Shown: positions 30,578-39,747, counted from the first letter of the stretch. The stretch is 64,000 bases of DNA from Pseudomonas sp. GV085 (GCF_003050925.1 NZ_QAOV01000009.1:1-64000), one strand, 5' to 3'. Notes: a model not told the origin generated them from the sequence alone. A program made the numbers and translations.

Positions 30578-30734
30578 ATGGCAGGCTTCCAGCCTCAAGT
30601 TTTATCTGGATGTCTGCTTTACCGCTTTACCTGTGTGAGTACACCCCGGACAACCGGTCGGGCCGATTCCCGGCGTTGCCCAAGAATTTCGCAAGAAACC
30701 AGTTCCCCAAGAGCCACAAAGAAGGTAGGACACC

Positions 30735-32840
30735 GTGAACCCGGTAATCAAAAAATTCCAGTTCGGTCAGTCGACCGTTACCCTCGAGACTGGCCGTATC
30801 GCCCGTCAGGCCTCCGGCGCAGTATTGGTCACCGTTGACGACGACGTCAGCGTATTGGTGACCGTAGTCGGTGCCAAGCAAGCCGATCCAGGCAAGGGCT
30901 TCTTCCCTCTGTCTGTTCACTACCAGGAAAAGACTTACGCTGCCGGTAAGATCCCTGGCGGTTTCTTCAAGCGCGAAGGCCGTCCTTCCGAGAAAGAAAC
31001 CCTGACTTCCCGACTGATCGACCGTCCGATCCGTCCGCTGTTCCCGGAAGGCTTCATGAACGAAGTGCAGGTTGTCTGCACCGTCGTTTCCACCAGCAAG
31101 AAGACCGATCCGGACATCGCTGCGATGATCGGTACCTCGGCTGCACTGGCGATCTCCGGCATTCCTTTCGATGGCCCGATCGGCGCTGCCCGTGTTGCCT
31201 TCCACGAAAGCACCGGCTACCTGCTGAACCCGACTTACGAGCAACAGGCAGCTTCGAGCCTGGACATGGTCGTTGCCGGTACTTCGGACGCTGTGCTGAT
31301 GGTTGAATCGGAAGCCAAAGAGCTGACCGAAGACCAGATGCTGGGCGCGGTACTGTTTGCTCACGACGAGTTCCAGGTTGTGATCAACGCTGTTAAAGAA
31401 CTGGCTGCCGAAGCTGCCAAGCCAACCTGGACCTGGGCTCCTGCGCCAGAAGCCACCGAACTGCTGGGCGCTATCCGTGCCGAGTTCGGCGAAGCGATCT
31501 CCCAGGCCTACACCATCACCGTCAAGGCCGACCGTTACGCTCGCCTGGGTGAGTTGAAGGACCAGGTCGTTGCCAAGCTGTCCGGTGAAGAAGGCCAGCC
31601 TTCTGCCAGCGAAGTCAAAGCCGCTTTCGGCGAAATCGAATACCGCACCGTTCGCGAAAACATCGTTAACGGCAAGCCACGTATCGACGGCCGCGACACC
31701 AAGACTGTACGTCCGCTGAACATCGAAGTCGGTGTTCTGCCGAAGACTCACGGTTCGGCTCTGTTCACCCGTGGCGAAACCCAGGCTCTGGTAGTCGCGA
31801 CTCTGGGTACTGCCCGTGATGCACAGCTGCTGGACACCCTGGAAGGCGAGAAGAAAGACCCGTTCATGCTGCACTACAACTTCCCTCCGTTCTCGGTAGG
31901 CGAGTGTGGTCGCATGGGTGGCGCTGGTCGTCGCGAAATCGGTCACGGCCGTCTGGCCCGTCGTTCGGTTTCGGCCATGCTGCCTGCCGCTGACGTGTTC
32001 CCGTACACCATCCGCGTGGTTTCGGAAATCACCGAATCCAACGGTTCGAGCTCGATGGCTTCCGTTTGCGGCGCTTCCCTGGCCCTGATGGACGCTGGTG
32101 TGCCGATGAAGGCGCCGGTTGCCGGTATCGCCATGGGTCTGGTTAAAGAAGGTGAGAAATTCGCCGTCCTGACCGACATCCTGGGTGACGAAGACCACCT
32201 GGGCGACATGGACTTCAAGGTAGCCGGTACCGCCAAAGGCGTCACCGCGCTGCAGATGGACATCAAGATCAAGGGCATCACCGAAGAGATCATGGAAATC
32301 GCTCTGGGCCAAGCCCTGGAAGCGCGCCTGAACATCCTCGGCCAGATGAACCAGATCATTGGCCAGTCGCGTACCGAACTGTCGGCCAACGCTCCGACCA
32401 TGATCGCGATGAAAATCGACACCGACAAAATCCGTGATGTCATCGGTAAAGGCGGCGCGACCATTCGTGCGATCTGTGAAGAGACCAAGGCTTCGATCGA
32501 CATCGAAGACGACGGTTCGATCAAGATCTTCGGCGAAACCAAGGAAGCGGCAGAAGCTGCTCGTCAGCGCGTTCTGGGCATCACCGCTGAAGCCGAAATC
32601 GGCAAGATCTACGTCGGCAAGGTTGAGCGCATCGTCGACTTCGGCGCATTCGTCAACATCCTGCCTGGCAAGGACGGTCTGGTTCACATCTCCATGCTGA
32701 GCGATGCTCGCGTCGAGAAAGTGACCGACATCCTGAAAGAAGGCCAGGAAGTGGAAGTGCTGGTACTGGACGTGGACAACCGCGGCCGTATCAAGCTGTC
32801 CATCAAAGACGTGGCAGCAGCCAAGGCTTCGGGCGTTTAA
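30735..32840 (+). CDS. pnp: Polyribonucleotide nucleotidyltransferase (PNPase)
   Basis: PNPase is the phosphorolytic 3'-5' exoribonuclease of mRNA decay and a degradosome component. The 701-residue protein (GTG start, MNPVIKKFQFGQ) has two RNase PH domains (about 1-230 and 300-545) joined by a helical domain. A KH domain (KIRDVIGKGGATIRAICEET, about 560-580) and an S1 domain (about 620-690) follow. FSVGECGRMGGAGRREIGHG marks the second active site. A strong terminator follows. Confidence 0.98.
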   Translation: MNPVIKKFQFGQSTVTLETGRIARQASGAVLVTVDDDVSVLVTVVGAKQADPGKGFFPLSVHYQEKTYAAGKIPGGFFKREGRPSEKETLTSRLIDRPIRPLFPEGFMNEVQVVCTVVSTSKKTDPDIAAMIGTSAALAISGIPFDGPIGAARVAFHESTGYLLNPTYEQQAASSLDMVVAGTSDAVLMVESEAKELTEDQMLGAVLFAHDEFQVVINAVKELAAEAAKPTWTWAPAPEATELLGAIRAEFGEAISQAYTITVKADRYARLGELKDQVVAKLSGEEGQPSASEVKAAFGEIEYRTVRENIVNGKPRIDGRDTKTVRPLNIEVGVLPKTHGSALFTRGETQALVVATLGTARDAQLLDTLEGEKKDPFMLHYNFPPFSVGECGRMGGAGRREIGHGRLARRSVSAMLPAADVFPYTIRVVSEITESNGSSSMASVCGASLALMDAGVPMKAPVAGIAMGLVKEGEKFAVLTDILGDEDHLGDMDFKVAGTAKGVTALQMDIKIKGITEEIMEIALGQALEARLNILGQMNQIIGQSRTELSANAPTMIAMKIDTDKIRDVIGKGGATIRAICEETKASIDIEDDGSIKIFGETKEAAEAARQRVLGITAEAEIGKIYVGKVERIVDFGAFVNILPGKDGLVHISMLSDARVEKVTDILKEGQEVEVLVLDVDNRGRIKLSIKDVAAAKASGV

Positions 32841-32868
32841 ACCTTCCCGCGTCTGATCGCTGAACAAC

Positions 32869-32897
32869 AAAACGCCCCGACTGGTTCGGGGCGTTTT
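32869..32897. terminator. Terminator after pnp
   Basis: AAAACGCCCCGA / TCGGGGCGTTTT with a five-base loop. It ends the rimP-to-pnp cluster. Confidence 0.9.
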
Positions 32898-32916
32898 GCT
32901 ATGTGCAAAAAAGATC

Positions 32917-32987
32917 AAAAGATCGCCGCCTGCGGCAGCTCCTACGCGCGGACGTTATGTAGGAGCTGCCGCAGGCTGCGATCTTTT
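32917..32987. repeat. REP-type inverted pair, family A
   Basis: AAAAGATCGCCGCCTGCGGC ... GCCGCAGGCTGCGATCTTTT. The arms include AGCTCCTAC / GTAGGAGCT and a short spacer. The same family occurs at 91, 46590 and 63601. Confidence 0.9.
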
Positions 32988-33007
32988 GCTTTTGTGGTGC
33001 AGTCAGT

Positions 33008-33036
33008 TGCCTGGCTCTGTGGTCAGTGCTAGGTTT
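33008..33036 (+). promoter_or_regulatory. Possible promoter of tRNA-Thr
   Basis: TTGCCT, 17 bases, then TAGGTT, ending nine bases before the tRNA. The -35 and the spacing are good, the -10 is weak. Confidence 0.4.
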
Positions 33037-33045
33037 AGCCCACCG

Positions 33046-33120
33046 CCCGTGTAGCTCAGCCGGTAGAGCAGCGCACTCGTAACGCGAAGGTCGCAGGTTC
33101 GATTCCTGTCTCGGGCACCA
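33046..33120 (+). tRNA. tRNA-Thr (CGT)
   Basis: A 75-base tRNA with encoded CCA. The loop CTCGTAA gives anticodon CGT, and the sequence resembles the E. coli CGT threonine tRNA. Several stem positions are mismatched (6:67 T-T, 27:43 G-A, 31:39 A-C), but the T arm and acceptor end are intact. Confidence 0.93.
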
Positions 33121-33252
33121 GCAAGACTTGTTTTCAGATGATCCCGAATGGTTCTGAAGGCCAGACAAACCGCGCTTCATACGGTTTTTTGCGTCAGAGA
33201 GATCCTTGATGATCCAGATCCATCTTCCATTCCCCAGATCAACGAGAACGCC

Positions 33253-33558
33253 ATGACAATAAAAGAATTGACCCAAGAAGCCAGACACGAAGAAGCGCTG
33301 AAGAAGTACGTGCTTGATAACCACGAACTAATGGACGAGATCAAGGACCTGAGTGCCGATGATCAGAAGGACCAGATTCAGTGGGCGTTCGAGGACGAAG
33401 CCGAAGCCCAGGGCCTGCAGCCGTGGGAGTTGAGCCTCAAATACACCTCGACACCGGAAGAGTACGAGACAGAACGCCTGAAGCTGCATAAAGAAGCGGC
33501 CGAGGTGCTAGGCGTCGAGTGGGAAGAGTACTGCGAGATGAACAATCTGGTGGTCTGA
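33253..33558 (+). CDS. Small acidic conserved protein, likely DUF6388 family
   Basis: A 101-residue, strongly acidic, apparently cytoplasmic protein with no signal peptide or membrane segment. It looks largely helical. The stretch QIQWAFEDEAEAQGLQPWEL and the C-terminal EWEEYCEMNNL resemble a small Pseudomonas family that I believe is DUF6388; the function is unknown. The frame stays open back to 33148, but the ATG at 33253 gives the family-like N-terminus (MTIKELTQEARHEEA). It is flanked by tRNA-Thr and a REP pair and looks monocistronic. Confidence 0.75.
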   Translation: MTIKELTQEARHEEALKKYVLDNHELMDEIKDLSADDQKDQIQWAFEDEAEAQGLQPWELSLKYTSTPEEYETERLKLHKEAAEVLGVEWEEYCEMNNLVV

Positions 33559-33564
33559 CAATCA

Positions 33565-33664
33565 TGTAGGAGCGAGCTTGCTCGCGATGGTCCCGAGAGC
33601 GCCATGTTTAACCAGTAAACAAGCGTTATCGTTAACGACCATCGCGAGCAAGCTCGCTCCTACA
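33565..33664. repeat. REP-type inverted pair, family B
   Basis: TGTAGGAGCGAGCTTGCTCG ... CGAGCAAGCTCGCTCCTACA, about 100 bases with both arms intact. The spacer contains CGTTATCGTTAACGACC, related to spacers of other family B copies. Confidence 0.92.
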
Positions 33665-33689
33665 GTTTCGGCAACTCACATACGTGTGA

Positions 33690-34538
33690 TCAGAGACTCA
33701 GTCGCATCGACAGATCGACCGCCTTCACATCCTTGGTCATCGCACCGATCGAAATGTAATCCACCCCGGTCTGTGCAATCGGCAGCAACGTGCTTTCGTT
33801 GATCCCGCCGCTGGCCTCCAGTTTGGCCTTGCCGGCATTCAGGCGCACGGCTTCGCGCATGTCGTCCAGGCTCAGTTCGTCGAGCATGATGATGTCGGCA
33901 CCGGCCGCCAGCGCTTCTTTCAGTTCACCCAGGCTTTCCACTTCAATCTCGACCGGTTTTCCCGGGGCGATCTTGTGCGCGGCGGCGATGGCCTGCGCGA
34001 TGCCGCCGCTGGCGGCGATGTGGTTTTCCTTGATCAGGAAGGCGTCATAAAGGCCGATGCGGTGGTTATGGCAACCGCCGCAGGTCACGGCGTACTTTTG
34101 CGCCAGGCGCAGCCCCGGCAGTGTTTTGCGGGTGTCGAGCAGTTTGACCTGGGTTTCGGCCACGAAGTCCGCCAGGTATTGCGCGCGGGTCGCCACGCCG
34201 GAGAGCAATTGCAGGAAGTTCAGGGCGCTGCGTTCGCCGGTCAGCAGCGAGCGCGCAGGGCCTTCGAGGTGGAACAGCACCTGATTGGGCTTCACCCGTT
34301 CACCGTCGGCAACTTGCCAGTGCACCGCCACCCGTGGGTCCAGTTGCCGAAACACGGCATCTACCCAGGCTGTGCCGCTGATGACGGCCGCGTCGCGGGT
34401 AATGATGGTGGCTTTGGCCAGGCGTTCGGCCGGGATCAACTGCGCGGTGATGTCGCCGCTGCCGATGTCTTCACGCAACGCACGGCGCACGTTGGCTTCG
34501 ATTTCGGCGGTCAGATCGGCGAGACGTAGATTCGGCAT
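33690..34538 (-). CDS. nadC: Nicotinate-nucleotide diphosphorylase (carboxylating)
   Basis: NadC (quinolinate phosphoribosyltransferase) makes nicotinate mononucleotide from quinolinate and PRPP in NAD synthesis. The 282-residue protein has ALREDIGSGDITAQLIP near the start and the catalytic RKTLPGLRLAQKYAVTCGGC with the HNHRIGLYDAFLIKENH motif around residues 135-170. IMLDELSLDDMREAV and ASGGI lie near the end. The start at 34538 (MPNLRLADL) is chosen over 34595, which would extend into the gap. It is divergent from ampD, as in other pseudomonads. Confidence 0.96.
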   Translation of the reverse strand: MPNLRLADLTAEIEANVRRALREDIGSGDITAQLIPAERLAKATIITRDAAVISGTAWVDAVFRQLDPRVAVHWQVADGERVKPNQVLFHLEGPARSLLTGERSALNFLQLLSGVATRAQYLADFVAETQVKLLDTRKTLPGLRLAQKYAVTCGGCHNHRIGLYDAFLIKENHIAASGGIAQAIAAAHKIAPGKPVEIEVESLGELKEALAAGADIIMLDELSLDDMREAVRLNAGKAKLEASGGINESTLLPIAQTGVDYISIGAMTKDVKAVDLSMRLSL

Positions 34539-34790
34539 AACGGACTCCACAAACAAAGTGGCTCGATTATAGGGCCATGGCAGCGACCAACCCAAGGCAT
34601 CAGCGCGTTACATTGGTGCTGGCGCCTGCATTTGGTCGAATCCCTGCCGTTGTTGGCGTTGGCCGACGATTGCGAACAAACGCCGGTTTGAGATCGGCAA
34701 CCTCCAGCGCCTCAATCGCGGCAAGTGATCGCGCCCCGGGGGATTATCACGGCATACTGTGCCAACACAGTCGACGTCGAAGGAATCGGT

Positions 34791-35351
34791 ATGCAGTTGG
34801 ACCCCGCGAGCGGTTGGTTTCAAGGTGTGCATGTCTGCCCCTCACCCAACTTCAATGCGCGCCCCACAGGCGAAATTTCCCTGCTGGTGATCCACAACAT
34901 CAGCCTGCCACCGGCGCAGTTCGCCACCGGCAAGGTGCAGGAGTTTTTCCAGAATCGTCTGGATGTCACCGAACATCCCTATTTTGAAGGGATCGCGGAT
35001 TTGCGGGTGTCCGCGCACTTTCTGATCGAGCGTGACGGTACCGTCACCCAGTTCGTTTCATGCCTCGAGCGTGCGTGGCATGCGGGTGTTTCGAGCTTCG
35101 AGGGACGGGACACCTGTAACGATTTTTCCGTGGGCATCGAACTGGAAGGCACGGATGATCTACCGTTCACCGACGCGCAATACAGCGCGTTGACAGCCCT
35201 GACCCGCCAGTTGCAGCAGGCGTTCACGGCAATCACTACAGAGCGCATCTGCGGGCACAGCGACATTGCACCGGGGCGCAAAACCGATCCAGGGCCGGCG
35301 TTCGACTGGGCACGCTATCGTGCCGCCCTGGCACAAGAGGAAGGACGATGA
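34791..35351 (+). CDS. ampD: 1,6-anhydro-N-acetylmuramyl-L-alanine amidase AmpD
   Basis: AmpD is the cytoplasmic zinc amidase that removes the peptide from anhydro-muropeptides during peptidoglycan recycling. Loss of AmpD derepresses AmpC-type beta-lactamases in many Gram-negatives. The 186-residue protein has the N-terminal zinc histidine in LLVIHNISLPP (about 31-41) and RAWHAGVSSFEGRDTCNDFSVGIELEG. The distal zinc ligands lie in ERICGHSDIAPGRKTDPGPAFDW. The start at 34791 follows AAGGAA. It overlaps ampE by four bases. Confidence 0.97.
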   Translation: MQLDPASGWFQGVHVCPSPNFNARPTGEISLLVIHNISLPPAQFATGKVQEFFQNRLDVTEHPYFEGIADLRVSAHFLIERDGTVTQFVSCLERAWHAGVSSFEGRDTCNDFSVGIELEGTDDLPFTDAQYSALTALTRQLQQAFTAITTERICGHSDIAPGRKTDPGPAFDWARYRAALAQEEGR

Positions 35352-36184
35352 GTTTTCTGGTGTTGCTGTTGGCGGTGTGGATCGAGAAGTTCTCGGCCTT
35401 GCGTCATCGGGTTCAGCGTGACAGTGGCTGGACACAGGAGCTGAACAAGCTTGAGGCCAGCCCGCGACTTTCGGGCCGGCCCTGGCTGGTGTTGTCGGTA
35501 CTGGTCTTGTTGCCGGTGGCGTTACTGGGTTTGCTGCTGGTCGTCATCGAGCCGGTGGCCTACGGATTGCTGGCGTTGCCGGTTCATTTGCTGGTGGTGA
35601 TTTACAGCCTGGGGCGCGGTGATCTGCTGGGCGATCTCGGGCCGTTCCGCGATGCCTGGCGTCGGGAGGACCTGCAAGCAGCGGCCCATGTCGCCAAGCG
35701 CGATCTGGACATTGGCGCCGACAATGGCGAGCAACTGCTGGAACAGGTCGAAGGGCATTTGCTGTGGGAGGCCTACCATAGTTTTTTCGCGGTGATTTTC
35801 TGGTACTTCCTGCTGGGGCCGGTCGCGGCGCTGAGCTATCGGTTGCTGGCGCTGGCCGAAGAACACGGGAAAAACCCGGCGGTGGTCGAACGCGCCGGGC
35901 AACTGCGTCACGCCTTCGACTGGGTGCCGGTGCGTCTGCTGGCGGCGAGCCTGGCGTTGGTCGGCAATTTTGTCGCGGTCAGCCGGGTCATGCTGCATGA
36001 GCTGCTGAACTGGAACATCAGCGCCGCGCAATTGATCGTGAAAGTCGGGCTGGTGGCCGGTGAAATTCCGGCGCCGGTGGCTGGCGCAGAAGGTATCAAC
36101 AACCTGGACCGCATCTGGGAACTGCTGCTGCGTGCCGCAGTGCTCTGGTATGCCGGGTTTGCGCTGTGGACGGTCCTGCCTTAG
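35348..36184 (+). CDS. ampE: Regulatory signalling/inner-membrane protein AmpE
   Basis: AmpE is an inner-membrane protein encoded with ampD. Its biochemical role is unclear; it has been linked to beta-lactamase induction and belongs to the CobD/AmpE-like family. The 278-residue protein has four or five hydrophobic segments (about 35-90, 145-170, 195-215, 260-278) and conserved FAVIFWYFLLGPVAALSYRL. The start overlaps the ampD stop (ATGA), so translation is coupled. Confidence 0.93.
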   Translation: MSFLVLLLAVWIEKFSALRHRVQRDSGWTQELNKLEASPRLSGRPWLVLSVLVLLPVALLGLLLVVIEPVAYGLLALPVHLLVVIYSLGRGDLLGDLGPFRDAWRREDLQAAAHVAKRDLDIGADNGEQLLEQVEGHLLWEAYHSFFAVIFWYFLLGPVAALSYRLLALAEEHGKNPAVVERAGQLRHAFDWVPVRLLAASLALVGNFVAVSRVMLHELLNWNISAAQLIVKVGLVAGEIPAPVAGAEGINNLDRIWELLLRAAVLWYAGFALWTVLP

Positions 36185-36242
36185 TCCTGCACTGAGCCAC
36201 AGGGCGATCACTTGTCCGAAGTGCTTCGCCCTGTCGTTAACC

Positions 36243-36269
36243 TTAAGTTACAAACCCCCCTGCCGATTT
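36243..36269 (+). promoter_or_regulatory. FliA (sigma-28) promoter of the chemotaxis transducer gene
   Basis: TTAAGTTA, an 11-base spacer, then GCCGATTT. This fits the flagellar sigma-28 consensus (TAAAGTTT-N11-GCCGATAA) at 12 of 16 positions with exact spacing. It is about 90 bases before a methyl-accepting chemotaxis gene, the usual client of this sigma factor. Confidence 0.75.
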
Positions 36270-36360
36270 CAGTTATACAGAGATAGCGCCGAATAGTGGC
36301 TATCTGCCGTCTGTCTGCGCCCGCCAATAAAAAAAATAAGAAATCGAAGGGAGACATCCA

Positions 36361-38391
36361 GTGAAGAGCTTGCTCTATCCCGCTGTCGCACTGATGAACC
36401 GCCTGAGCTTCGGCATGAAGTTCAGCCTGATCAGCGTACTGTTCCTGGTGCCGATGCTGGTGACCAACTTCTATCTGGTACGTGACTCCTACCGCGAGTT
36501 CCAGGGCACGCGCATCGAACTGCAAAGTCTCGACCTGTTGGGCAGCAGCCTGACGCTGCGGCGCGATCTGGAAACCCTGAACAACCTGGTGCAGATCAAT
36601 GTCAGCCTCGGCCAGTCCGGCAAGGCTGGCAATGTCGAATCGAAAATCAGCGCCCTTGAGCAGAATATTCTGACTCGCCTGCAAGGGCTGACGGCGATGA
36701 CCAGCGACCCGGAGCAGGTCGCGGTGTTTGATGGCAAACGCGATGAAATGATCGCCGCGTTCAAGGCCCAGCAAACGGAAAACTCCCTGCAAAGCAAAAG
36801 TGCCCTGATCGGCAAACTGGTCGGCAGCGCGCAGATTTTCAGCCAGCTCATCACCGGTCAGGCCGGCCTCAGTCGCGACAACCAGAGCGACATGCGTCAG
36901 TTGAGCGAGCTCATCACACTTGTCACGCCACGGGTCACCCAGCTCCTGGGCGAAGGTCGGGCAATGGGTTCCTATTCGTTGGGGCAGGGTTTCATCAACT
37001 CGGCTTCGAGTACCCGTTTCGATGAATTGCTGGCGCAGATTGAAAAGCTCCAGGCCGAGTATGGCCTGAAACTGCAGGATGCCCTGGGTTCCAGCAATGC
37101 CGCACGCGATACCTTGGCGGCTCAGGCCGATAGCAGCCGGGCATCCATGAAGAAAGCCAGCGAGCTGTTCGAAGAGCAAGTGATCATGGCCGACACCCTC
37201 GACGCGCCGTGGCAGGGCTTTTACGATCAGGTCAGCACCCTGATGGACCAGACTTACCAACTCAACGAGGCGACCCTGAAGTATATGGGCCCGCAGTTAC
37301 AGCAACGCCTGGACCAGAACCGCACGCACATGGTCTTGCAGGCCGTGGCGCTGTCAGTCGTATTTGTGCTGATCTTTTATCTCTACGGCGCTTTCTATGT
37401 CTCGACCCGCACCACGCTCAAGCGCCTGGGGGCGGTGATGGACAAGGTGGCGGCCGGCGACATGACCGTGACATTCAGCGCCCACAGCCGCGATGAACTG
37501 GGGGAGCTGGGCGAGGTGTTCAACGGCACCGTGAAGAAAATCCATGACCTGATCGAGCGGGTGGGGCAGACCGTCAGCGAAGTCGAGCGTCAGGCCGGGC
37601 AAGTGGAAAACGTTTCCGCGCAAAGCAACCAGGCCGTCGCCGGGCAGCGCATGCAGATTGAACAAGTGGCCACGGCCATGAACCAGATGTCGGCCACCTC
37701 CCAGGAGGTTGCGCGCAGTGCCGCCGCGGCGGTGAGCAGTGCCCACAGTGTCAACGATGAGACCATCAGTGGTCGTGGTCTGGTGGAGTCGCAGCAAGGC
37801 AGCATTGCCGCGCTGGCCAGCGAGATCGATCAATCGGTGCTGGTGATCAATCAACTGGCCAACGACAGTCAGTCCATCAGCCGCGTGCTCGAAGTGATCA
37901 AGAGCATCGCCGAGCAGACCAATCTGCTGGCGCTCAATGCCGCCATCGAGGCCGCACGGGCCGGTGAGCAGGGCCGTGGTTTCGCCGTGGTAGCCGACGA
38001 AGTCCGGACCCTGGCCAAACGAACCCAGCAATCGACCGAAGAAATCGAGCAGATGATCGCCAGGCTTCATGGCGGTGTCGGCGCGGCGGTCAAGGCCATG
38101 GGCACCAGCCATGAAATGGCCAACGGCACGGTGGGGCAGTCGGAGAAGGTCCAGCGGGCGCTGGAAAACATCCTGGGCGCGGTCGGCATGATCGTCGACC
38201 AGAACCAGCAGATTGCCGCCGCCGTGGAGCAACAAACCGCCGTAGCCCACGACATCGACCAGAACATCGTCGAGATCAATCGCGCCGGCGAGCGTACCGC
38301 TGAAGGTGCACATCAGACCGAAGATGCCAGCCGGGCGTTGTCGGCCCAGGTCGTGGAGTTGAAACAGTTGATCAGTGCATTCCGGGTCTGA
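36361..38391 (+). CDS. Methyl-accepting chemotaxis protein
   Basis: A 676-residue membrane chemoreceptor. The first membrane segment is at about 18-41 (FSLISVLFLVPMLVTNFYLV). A large helical periplasmic sensor runs to about 322, and the second membrane segment lies at about 323-347. HAMP and adaptation regions follow. The conserved signalling hairpin (IAEQTNLLALNAAIEAARAG, then EQGRGFAVVADEVRTLA) is near residues 515-555. Sensor length and all-helical look suggest a helical bimodular-type domain, but the ligand is not predictable. The start is a GTG with GAAGGGAG upstream. A FliA-type promoter precedes it. Confidence 0.95.
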   Translation: MKSLLYPAVALMNRLSFGMKFSLISVLFLVPMLVTNFYLVRDSYREFQGTRIELQSLDLLGSSLTLRRDLETLNNLVQINVSLGQSGKAGNVESKISALEQNILTRLQGLTAMTSDPEQVAVFDGKRDEMIAAFKAQQTENSLQSKSALIGKLVGSAQIFSQLITGQAGLSRDNQSDMRQLSELITLVTPRVTQLLGEGRAMGSYSLGQGFINSASSTRFDELLAQIEKLQAEYGLKLQDALGSSNAARDTLAAQADSSRASMKKASELFEEQVIMADTLDAPWQGFYDQVSTLMDQTYQLNEATLKYMGPQLQQRLDQNRTHMVLQAVALSVVFVLIFYLYGAFYVSTRTTLKRLGAVMDKVAAGDMTVTFSAHSRDELGELGEVFNGTVKKIHDLIERVGQTVSEVERQAGQVENVSAQSNQAVAGQRMQIEQVATAMNQMSATSQEVARSAAAAVSSAHSVNDETISGRGLVESQQGSIAALASEIDQSVLVINQLANDSQSISRVLEVIKSIAEQTNLLALNAAIEAARAGEQGRGFAVVADEVRTLAKRTQQSTEEIEQMIARLHGGVGAAVKAMGTSHEMANGTVGQSEKVQRALENILGAVGMIVDQNQQIAAAVEQQTAVAHDIDQNIVEINRAGERTAEGAHQTEDASRALSAQVVELKQLISAFRV

Positions 38392-38577
38392 AAAACTCCA
38401 GGGGACTCTGTAGGATCGCCGCACCGCCGCTCCTACAAGGTTTGGTGTATTGTAAGAAAGTTTCGTAATACTTTTTCCTTTTACGGGTGGGAGTTCTCCT
38501 GATTCTCTCCGTGCGCTGGATTTTGGATGTCAATCAAGGAAGAGTTACGCGGCTTACTTCATGGAGGAAACCCGGTT

Positions 38578-38967
38578 ATGTCTGCTGCAACAATAGGGAT
38601 CCAGGGGCGCTGTGCGCATTGTCAGCGCACATTGCGGCTTCAACCCTGGCAACTCAATGCCATCGCGATCAATGAAGCGTTTACCTGTACTCACTGTCAG
38701 AAACGCGTTCAGTTACGTTGTCCGGAACAGTTCAGGCGCTTCAAGTCCCTCGACTCTTTTTCGCTGTTGCGCGCCAGCCTGCGGATCATGGTCTGCACTG
38801 CCTTGCTGGTGGCGTTGGTGATGGAGTGGTTGGGGATGCTCAGCGTCATCGAACAGCTGAATGCTTCGCTGATCGTCATATTCGTGTACTTTGCGGTGGT
38901 CCGTTATTTCCGCCGACGCCAGCACCTGACGCTGATCCTGGAGGCCGCCAGGGCTCACGTCGACTGA
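38578..38967 (+). CDS. Zinc-ribbon small membrane protein
   Basis: A 129-residue protein I cannot assign to a named family. Residues about 12-60 hold two CxxC pairs (CAHC and CTHC) spaced like a zinc ribbon. Two hydrophobic segments follow (about 82-100 and 105-122) and a basic RYFRRRQH stretch, suggesting a membrane-anchored protein with a cytoplasmic metal-binding head. The start at 38578 is fixed by GGAGGAAA seven bases upstream; an earlier in-frame ATG at 38527 has no such site. It abuts convergent tatD with no gap. Confidence 0.75.
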   Translation: MSAATIGIQGRCAHCQRTLRLQPWQLNAIAINEAFTCTHCQKRVQLRCPEQFRRFKSLDSFSLLRASLRIMVCTALLVALVMEWLGMLSVIEQLNASLIVIFVYFAVVRYFRRRQHLTLILEAARAHVD

Positions 38968-39744
38968 TTACCAGCCGAACACTTCGCAGCTGTTGGCGGT
39001 GCTGGCAGCCGCCAGTCGTTGCGGGCTGATCGCCATCCATTGCGCCAGTGCCGTGCAGATCGCCGGCAAGTGTGCCGGACTGTTGCGCTGGCCGGGGAAC
39101 ATGGCAGGGGGCATGTCCGGTGAGTCGGTTTCCAGCACCACCGAATCCAGAGGCAGTGCACCGAGCACTCGGTGCATGCGCAGCGCCTGCGGCCAGGTCG
39201 GGGCGCCACCAAGGCCGAGCTTGAAACCGAGCTTGATGTATTCGCGGGCCTCTTCCTGGCTGCCGGCGAAGGCGTGGATGATGCCGGCCCGTTTCGGGCG
39301 AAACCGTTTGAGCGTGGCAATCACCGCCGCATGGCTGCGCCGCACATGGATCAATGCCGGAAGATCGAAATCCACCGCCAGTTGCAATTGCGCCTCGAAC
39401 AACGCCTGCTGGCGGTCGCGGTCCAGGGTTTCGATGAAGTAGTCCAGGCCGATCTCGCCCACCGCACACAGTTGCCGATGGCCGGCCAATCGAGTCAGCC
39501 AGTCACCGAGTTCGCTCAGGTGTTGCGGTCGATGGTCGTCCAGATACACCGGGTGCAATCCGAACGCGGCGTAAAGGTCGGGATCACTCTGCACCAGCTC
39601 CCAGACCCGCTGCCAGTTGGCCTGATAAACCCCCAGCACCACGATTCGCCGCACCCCGAGGGCGCGGCTTTCGGCCAGCAGCGCCTGACGGTCGGCGTCG
39701 AAGTCCGGAAAATCCAGATGGGTGTGGGTGTCGATCAGCTCCAC
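38968..39744 (-). CDS. TatD family metal-dependent hydrolase
   Basis: A 258-residue TIM-barrel metalloenzyme of the TatD family, members of which have DNase or other hydrolase activities. The metal-binding motif HTHLDF (about 6-11), the glutamate in VGEIGLDYF (about 94), LIHVRRSHAAVI, and ETDSPDMPP (about 205) are all present. It lies three bases downstream of fruR on the same strand, so it is probably cotranscribed with the regulator, although a link with fructose metabolism is not obvious. Confidence 0.92.
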   Translation of the reverse strand: MELIDTHTHLDFPDFDADRQALLAESRALGVRRIVVLGVYQANWQRVWELVQSDPDLYAAFGLHPVYLDDHRPQHLSELGDWLTRLAGHRQLCAVGEIGLDYFIETLDRDRQQALFEAQLQLAVDFDLPALIHVRRSHAAVIATLKRFRPKRAGIIHAFAGSQEEAREYIKLGFKLGLGGAPTWPQALRMHRVLGALPLDSVVLETDSPDMPPAMFPGQRNSPAHLPAICTALAQWMAISPQRLAAASTANSCEVFGW

Positions 39745-39747
39745 GGT

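Noticed and set aside
30627..32918. A 763-codon minus-strand open frame opposite pnp
   Set aside because: Shadow of pnp with no recognisable protein features.
33046..33252. tRNA-Thr as an integration site for a mobile island
   Set aside because: No integrase, no repeated tRNA 3' end and no atypical island follows.
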